In this document: positions 6,737-10,189 of the stretch, piece by piece
Numbering within the stretch: the first letter of the stretch is position 1
Layout: the number at the start of each line of letters is the position of its first letter
NCBI GenBank assembly: GCA_024232355.1
Contig: JAAEPW010000415.1
Location: 1-10,189, forward strand
DNA from: Chloroflexota bacterium
Lineage (GTDB): Bacteria; Chloroflexota; Anaerolineae; B4-G1
Direction: 5' to 3'
Length of the DNA: 10,189 bases
The notes under the pieces: generated by a model
Database searches by the model: none
What the model was told of the DNA's origin: nothing
The model's input: the letters and a program-made list of their open reading frames with translations, nothing else
Made by a program: the position numbers and the translations under genes

Positions 6737-6893
6737 TCTTCTCCATTGGCACTAGGAACGTAACTGTACATTTGGCAACCTTCATCTCGAATACGACGTG
6801 AGTAGGATAGTCACACTCAACCCCGTTCTCACGAGCCTTGTCCACGCCAGCTTTGATCTCTCTCAAGACTTTTGATACTATTACGTCAAGCAT
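6720..6893 (-). CDS. Small unknown protein (57 aa) before TerL
   Basis: Two adjacent ATGs (6896 and 6893) follow AGGAG; the second has better spacing, at 4 nt. The start overlaps the TGA of the previous gene, and the end overlaps the TerL start, so all three are translationally coupled. The protein reads MLDVIVSKVLREIKAGVDKA, then a short loop (RENGVECDYPTHVVFE) and a strand KVAKCTVTFLV ending in an acidic tail. The helix followed by two strands is a compact fold without recognised motif. Being directly before TerL it could be a divergent small terminase subunit, but no helix-turn-helix is evident and it is short for that. Confidence 0.7.
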   Translation of the reverse strand: MLDVIVSKVLREIKAGVDKARENGVECDYPTHVVFEMKVAKCTVTFLVPMEKSESDA

Positions 6894-7236
6894 CATGCTC
6901 CTGCGACAATGGAATTTCAAGTGGTACAATGTCCGCTTCGATGTCGTAAGCCTTTAGCCGGAAGTTTTGCGGGATCACTGTCAGAGTCAGCCGGGCCAGC
7001 GAGACTCCACTGACATCAAGTTGGGCACGGGTGACTCCGAGCACTTCCTTGCCCTCGTACAGAATAGATGCGGTCCCTCCGTGCCCCATCGGTATCCATA
7101 TCTCCCACGGGGAAAAGCAAGTTCGGCGCTGCACCCGCACGAACGGTGTCCACATGTAGCCCTTCCAATAGATACGCTCACTGACAAAGAACCTGCCAGC
7201 CGCGTGCGCCCACTTGCCAAACGATAACCAGATCAT
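6886..7236 (-). CDS. Unknown protein (116 aa)
   Basis: ATG 7236 with AGGAGG 6 nt upstream; a TTG one codon earlier is too close to the site. The N-terminal half is rich in Trp, Phe and Arg (MIWLSFGKWAHAAGRFF, IYWKGYMWTPFVRV). It is followed by FSPWEIWIPMGHGGTASI and a beta-like C-terminal half (VLGVTRAQLDVSG, LTLTVIP, DIEADIVPLEIPL). The aromatic content and the strand pattern suggest a small beta protein, possibly carbohydrate- or wall-contacting, but this is weak. It sits between the hairpin-flanked membrane peptide and the TerL module. Its stop overlaps the next start. I do not recognise the family. Confidence 0.75.
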   Translation of the reverse strand: MIWLSFGKWAHAAGRFFVSERIYWKGYMWTPFVRVQRRTCFSPWEIWIPMGHGGTASILYEGKEVLGVTRAQLDVSGVSLARLTLTVIPQNFRLKAYDIEADIVPLEIPLSQEHDA

Positions 7237-7257
7237 CAATCCCCTCCTGTGCGGGTG

Positions 7258-7283
7258 CTATCTTCTGAAAATTCAGAAGATAG
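7258..7283. repeat. Perfect intergenic hairpin 1 (12-bp arms, 2-nt centre)
   Basis: A 12-bp perfect inverted repeat around a 2-nt centre (arms CTATCTTCTGAA and its complement). It begins 4 nt after the stop of the 39-aa gene and ends about 10 nt before the AGGAGG of the next gene. No U tract follows on either strand, so it is not a standard terminator. It matches hairpin 2 in placement, arm length, centre and its TATCT...AGATA ends. Confidence 0.85.
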
Positions 7284-7287
7284 ACTC

Positions 7288-7407
7288 TTACAACAGCGCC
7301 CTCGCCAGGGCACAGAGCACCATCGCAGCCAGGTACAGGACGGTGTCGTCACCGGCGCGAAACGGCGAGAACGCCGCGTTGACCTGCTTACTCAGTGCTA
7401 ACAACAT
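7288..7407 (-). CDS. 39-aa single-helix membrane peptide (holin/lysis candidate)
   Basis: Starts at ATG 7407 behind AGGGAGGG with 4-nt spacing, and ends at 7288. The sequence is MLLALSKQVNAAFSPFRAGD followed by one hydrophobic segment TVLYLAAMVLCALARALL (about residues 22-39) with a single Arg near the end. It follows the endolysin gene, where phages often keep holins or other small membrane effectors, so a lysis role is a reasonable inference. It is shorter than most known holins, and the buried Arg is unusual. It is isolated by two designed-looking hairpins on both sides. A longer version of this frame reaching back into the amidase gene was rejected. Confidence 0.6.
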   Translation of the reverse strand: MLLALSKQVNAAFSPFRAGDDTVLYLAAMVLCALARALL

Positions 7408-7424
7408 ACGTCCCTCCCTCGGTG

Positions 7425-7448
7425 TATCTATTACAAATGTAATAGATA
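7425..7448. repeat. Perfect intergenic hairpin 2 (11-bp arms, AA centre)
   Basis: Arms TATCTATTACA and TGTAATAGATA pair perfectly around AA. It starts 3 nt after the endolysin stop and ends about 5 nt before the AGGGAGGG of the 39-aa gene. It shares the outer TATCT/AGATA with hairpin 1, while the inner arm sequence differs and still pairs. No U tract follows it. Confidence 0.85.
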
Positions 7449-7451
7449 GCC

Positions 7452-8135
7452 CTACCCTAACAGTGCCTCCAGGCGGTTGTAGAACCGGGGCTTCCACAAA
7501 CCCGATGGCGCACCCTCGCCAGTGTCCAACCATCCGGGGCAAGCTGTGCTACGCCAGTCCATATCTCCCGTGATCTTGTCTATTCCGTCCACCAAGGGGA
7601 TGTCAGGGTTATTGATCAACCACACGCACACCCTGGCCGCCGCCTCTATCTGTACATCGGGTGGGGCATACTCGTGTAGTGCCCCCGCCATCCCGATAGA
7701 TAGGTGGGTGTTCTCGTGGCCTGTGCAGTCGTGCCAGCAGCCTTCCGTCAGCGCGTTGCACAACAGCACCTCGCCAGTCTCTGTGATCCATATCGAGTAC
7801 GGAATACTCGGACGCCCACCGCCCTTGTAGATGTACCAGTCAGCGAGGGCGTGCGGGCTGTTCCACCCGTAGGTGCCGTGGATAGTCGCATGGCTAATCT
7901 GGTCCACCCGCCGCTGCCACCAACCGTTTGCCAATAGTCCTGGGCAGTTGTAGTTGTGAGCCAGTTCGTCGATGATGACACGGTCCCAGGGATCATTTGT
8001 CACTGGAGGGTGAAGGGAGTCAAGCATAATTGCCATCGACTTGGCAAGAGAGGCCCATCCCTCGAAACTGCTGCCTTCTGCATAGACCAATAAGGGTTTT
8101 ACCCATTCGGGTAATTTGTCACGCCAATTCTCCAT
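7452..8135 (-). CDS. Endolysin: N-acetylmuramoyl-L-alanine amidase (Amidase_2/PGRP fold)
   Basis: The enzyme is predicted to cut the amide bond between muramic acid and L-alanine in peptidoglycan for host lysis. It is 227 aa, with AAAGGA 10 nt before ATG 8135. After a 75-residue N-terminal region come the amidase landmarks: ISHATIHGTYG (first zinc His, H86), RPSIPYSIWITETGEVLL (the YxxxI...GxV strand pair), HENTHLSIGMAG (140-151), and DWRSTACPGW with zinc Cys C199. The usual second zinc His, eight residues before that Cys, is Asp191 here. No signal peptide or wall-binding repeat is seen. It follows the FmdB-like gene by 4 nt and precedes the 39-aa membrane peptide, a lysis-cassette arrangement. 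Confidence 0.88.
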   Translation of the reverse strand: MENWRDKLPEWVKPLLVYAEGSSFEGWASLAKSMAIMLDSLHPPVTNDPWDRVIIDELAHNYNCPGLLANGWWQRRVDQISHATIHGTYGWNSPHALADWYIYKGGGRPSIPYSIWITETGEVLLCNALTEGCWHDCTGHENTHLSIGMAGALHEYAPPDVQIEAAARVCVWLINNPDIPLVDGIDKITGDMDWRSTACPGWLDTGEGAPSGLWKPRFYNRLEALLG

Positions 8136-8139
8136 TTCT

Positions 8140-8334
8140 CTAATCCTTTGGGTGGCCGCCCCACCCGTCGCCCTGATACACTACTCGAACTTTCCCAATA
8201 CTACGCCCCGCCTCGTTCCTGCACCTTGGGCACGTGATCGACTCCGGGTTCTCCCCAATCCTATACTCCCGCACCAGGTCGGTCCCCTCGTTCTCGCACC
8301 CCTCCGTCCTGCACTTGTACGTGTACGCCGCCAT
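8140..8334 (-). CDS. FmdB-like zinc ribbon protein (64 aa)
   Basis: A 64-aa protein with MAAYTYKC at the N-terminus, four cysteines (C8, C13, C35, C38) forming a zinc ribbon, and a VVYQGDGWGG tail. This is the layout of the FmdB/CxxC_CxxC_SSSS family: short aromatic start, two Cys pairs, and a G.G(F/W) end. In that family the first pair is usually CxxC; here it is spaced C-x4-C. ATG 8334 lies 3 nt after the previous stop, with GAGGAAG in the preceding codons. Family members are common in phages, where they are usually called putative regulators, but no reaction is established. Role unknown. Confidence 0.75.
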   Translation of the reverse strand: MAAYTYKCRTEGCENEGTDLVREYRIGENPESITCPRCRNEAGRSIGKVRVVYQGDGWGGHPKD

Positions 8335-8337
8335 CGC

Positions 8338-9140
<803 letters not shown>

Positions 9141-9164
9141 CTGTTCTTCCCCCTGTTCGTGATC

Positions 9165-9220
9165 GCGGCGAGGTGGGCAGCCCGCATATTCTCTGTAGGT
9201 AGTAGCTCCCACCTCGCCGC
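9165..9220 (-). promoter_or_regulatory. 13-bp hairpin in the P2 leader
   Basis: GCGGCGAGGTGGG (9165-9177) and its perfect complement CCCACCTCGCCGC (9208-9220) flank a 30-nt loop. Read as minus-strand RNA, the hairpin lies between the predicted P2 start near 9242 and the ribosome binding site near 9150 of the 117-aa gene. No U tract follows it. Candidate roles are a transcript-stabilising 5' hairpin, a protein-binding RNA element or a translational control element. Confidence 0.75.
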
Positions 9221-9229
9221 TCTATCACA

Positions 9230-9255
9230 TTAGTGTATAAACGACACTTTTATAC
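9230..9255. promoter_or_regulatory. Operator-like overlapping dyads at P2
   Basis: TTAGTGT (9230-9236), 7 nt, ACACT (9244-9248) repeats the motif seen at P1. A second, overlapping dyad GTATAAA (9235-9241), 7 nt, TTTATAC (9249-9255) covers the -10 box. Both have 7-nt arms or spacers and sit over the -10 and start region of P2, where binding would block transcription. Confidence 0.55.
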
Positions 9256-9278
9256 CACATGCACTATCATTTCGTCAA
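9249..9278 (-). promoter_or_regulatory. Sigma-70-type promoter P2
   Basis: TTGACG (9278-9273), 18-nt spacer, TATAAA (9254-9249) on the minus strand, each one base from consensus. The 18-nt spacing and the flanking AACCCTTGAC match P1. It would drive the 117-aa, WDGH, FmdB-like and endolysin genes and perhaps TerL, with a leader of about 100 nt. Confidence 0.6.
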
Positions 9279-9317
9279 GGGTTTTGGAACGGAAATTCGG
9301 TATCAATTTTGGGGGAA

Positions 9318-9350
9318 ATGAAAACACGGCGCTAAGAGGTAACGCCGTGT
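9318..9350 (-). terminator. Intrinsic terminator after the 165-aa gene
   Basis: On the minus strand ACACGGCG and CGCCGTGT pair (8 bp, extendable by three pairs including one G-U, leaving a 5-nt loop). They are followed by TTTTC. It lies about 100 nt after the stop of the 165-aa gene and before promoter P2, where a terminator is expected. Confidence 0.6.
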
Positions 9351-9404
9351 GTAGTATAAACTGTGTGGTGACTTGTATCAGCTACTCAGTGTGCCGTGTG
9401 TAGT
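9344..9404 (+). repeat. 12-bp direct repeat GCCGTGTGTAGT
   Basis: The 12-mer occurs at 9344-9355 and 9393-9404, 49 bp apart, in an intergenic region. The first copy overlaps the right arm of the terminator hairpin; the second lacks the hairpin partner. It could be a protein-binding repeat or a remnant of a duplicated hairpin. Confidence 0.6.
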
Positions 9405-9418
9405 GGAGGTGAGAGAGC

Positions 9419-9439
9419 CTCCCGCGCTTTTTGCGGGAG
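9419..9439 (-). other. Hairpin just after the 165-aa gene
   Basis: CTCCCGC and GCGGGAG form a 7-bp GC-rich stem with a 7-nt loop, 9 nt after the stop codon. There is no U tract on the minus strand, so it may help end or protect the transcript together with the terminator further on. Confidence 0.45.
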
Positions 9440-9448
9440 CGAGCCGCA

Positions 9449-9946
9449 CTAACGGTTGAGCCATCTTGGAGTCTTTCTGTTAGATTCTTCTATCAAACTT
9501 TTTCCTACCGAGTACACTTTTTTAAGTCCCAACATCTGTTTCTGAATTTCTTTCGAGGCATAACCCTCATATTCAGTTTCTTGTGCTAGTCGAAGCATTG
9601 ACAGAATCATCTCAACCGCATGATCAACACCGTCGTAGAATTCCAATACCTGTTGACTCATTTTTGCATTAAGAAAATAGGCAACTTCCCGATGCTTTGC
9701 AAAACGACTGACTGTGTGCTCTAAAGCAAGTAGGAAGTCTGGATCGGGTGCTTGGCTTCGTTCGTAGATTCTCAGTAAGGAATCTATTCTTGAAATGCAG
9801 TTCGGCAACTCGACCTTTAAGAAACGCTCTAATCGTGAACGTTTAGTGCGATGTTCATGCCATTCTGCGAACAACTTTGTAACAAATGTTGTGGCTACTG
9901 CGAGAACGGCTCCAAGCAAAACAGGCGTTGCTTCATCCCAGTTCAT
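9449..9946 (-). CDS. Single-pass membrane protein of unknown function (165 aa)
   Basis: MNWDEATPVLLGAVLAVATT is the start; residues about 7-26 form one transmembrane helix, followed directly by basic residues (EHRTKRSRLERFLK). This predicts the N-terminus outside and a cytoplasmic body. The remaining 130 residues are mostly helical and charged (ISRIDSLLRIYERS, MSQQVLEFYDGVDHAVEMIL, KEIQKQMLGLKKVY) with no enzyme motif seen. Proteins of this build are common as uncharacterised bacterial and phage accessory genes. The start has no strong ribosome binding site. The gene is more AT-rich than the block to its left and has its own hairpins downstream. It is probably an accessory (moron-like) or host gene; defence or exclusion roles cannot be judged. 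Confidence 0.75.
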   Translation of the reverse strand: MNWDEATPVLLGAVLAVATTFVTKLFAEWHEHRTKRSRLERFLKVELPNCISRIDSLLRIYERSQAPDPDFLLALEHTVSRFAKHREVAYFLNAKMSQQVLEFYDGVDHAVEMILSMLRLAQETEYEGYASKEIQKQMLGLKKVYSVGKSLIEESNRKTPRWLNR

Positions 9947-10189
9947 CGGTTATCTATCTTTCTTTGGCTTGCCCAAGCCGCTGGCTTGCGAATTGGATGA
10001 TCGTTATTCGTACTCTCCCTACTTGGAGACTCCGGTCTGACGAAATGCGACACTGTTCGATTTTAGTGGATACAAAGCCACATCGGAGGCTGAGATGAAG
10101 GACGTTAGCAAGCTCTGATGCAAAAGAGAAATGCACTAACTGCATCCAACAGTGGGACCTTGACAATTTAATCAAAAACGGCCAAACTA
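9947..10189. other. Right-edge region without a confident gene
   Basis: Nothing here can be supported as a gene. A 73-codon minus-strand frame (9954-10175) lacks a ribosome binding site and a plausible composition. A plus-strand frame open to the edge over the last 31 codons (with CTNC) has no start. A small dyad ATGCA-N5-TGCAT lies near 10130, and a TTGACA on the plus strand is cut off by the edge before a -10 could be judged. No tRNA was seen. Confidence 0.5.

Noticed and set aside
7408..7542. Longer form of the 39-aa peptide starting inside the endolysin gene
   Set aside because: The extension overlaps the endolysin coding region and hairpin 2; the internal ATG 7407 has AGGGAGGG 4 nt upstream.
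9141..9212. N-terminal extension of the 117-aa gene from GTG 9212
   Set aside because: The added 24 codons read through the leader hairpin and lack a ribosome binding site; ATG 9140 has GGGGGA at good distance.
9318..9439. Possible tRNA or structured RNA gene in the intergenic hairpins
   Set aside because: The stems do not form a cloverleaf, there is no T-loop or CCA-like end, and the hairpins are better explained as transcript ends.
9954..10175. 73-codon minus-strand frame at the right edge
   Set aside because: No ribosome binding site, mixed composition without any pattern of strands or helices, and no neighbours supporting it.

Overview
The window is a stretch of a tailed double-stranded DNA bacteriophage (Caudoviricetes) genome or prophage. 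Every convincing gene lies on the minus strand and the genes are tightly packed, so the layout reads from right to left. Bacterial (not archaeal) expression is suggested by strong AGGAGG-type ribosome binding sites, ATG/GTG/TTG starts, TTGACA/TATAAT-like promoters and U-tract hairpin terminators. The host cannot be named from the sequence. GC content is moderate to high across the phage block. It is visibly lower in the intein and in the rightmost gene.

Right edge (10189-9210): a 165-aa single-pass membrane protein of unknown function is followed by a hairpin/terminator region. Next comes a divergence-free control region with a promoter (P2), an operator-like dyad and a 13-bp hairpin in the leader. 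From P2 a cluster runs leftwards: a 117-aa unknown; a 'WDGH' phage protein with a zinc ribbon; a 64-aa FmdB-like zinc ribbon; an amidase endolysin (T7-lysozyme/PGRP fold); a 39-aa one-helix membrane peptide (holin or spanin-like candidate); two small unknowns; and the terminase large subunit TerL. TerL is interrupted exactly in its Walker A motif by a 143-residue mini-intein with the hallmarks of a class 3 intein. Two near-perfect hairpins of identical design sit in the gaps on either side of the 39-aa gene.

Left of TerL lie a 49-aa ORF and a KOW/SH3-like small protein whose reading frame is broken by a +1 shift. A second promoter (P1) there carries the same operator motif as P2 (TTAGTGT-N7-ACACT). 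Then come a 74-aa unknown, a strong intrinsic terminator placed only about 15 nt before the portal start, the portal protein, and five consecutive small beta-rich proteins (106-124 aa) that look like diverged copies of one fold. A truncated helical protein runs off the left edge. No major capsid protein, protease, tail or integrase gene is visible.

The genes fit a lysis + DNA packaging + head-assembly segment: TerL cuts and pumps DNA through the portal, and the small beta proteins are plausible virion decoration or fibre components. The most notable signals are the class 3 mini-intein, the shared operator at two distant promoters, the P1-leader-terminator arrangement before portal, the paired intergenic hairpins, the five-gene beta-protein array, the frameshifted KOW gene, and a zinc-ligand His-to-Asp change in the endolysin. 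All functional roles are assigned by reading motifs; no database search was possible.
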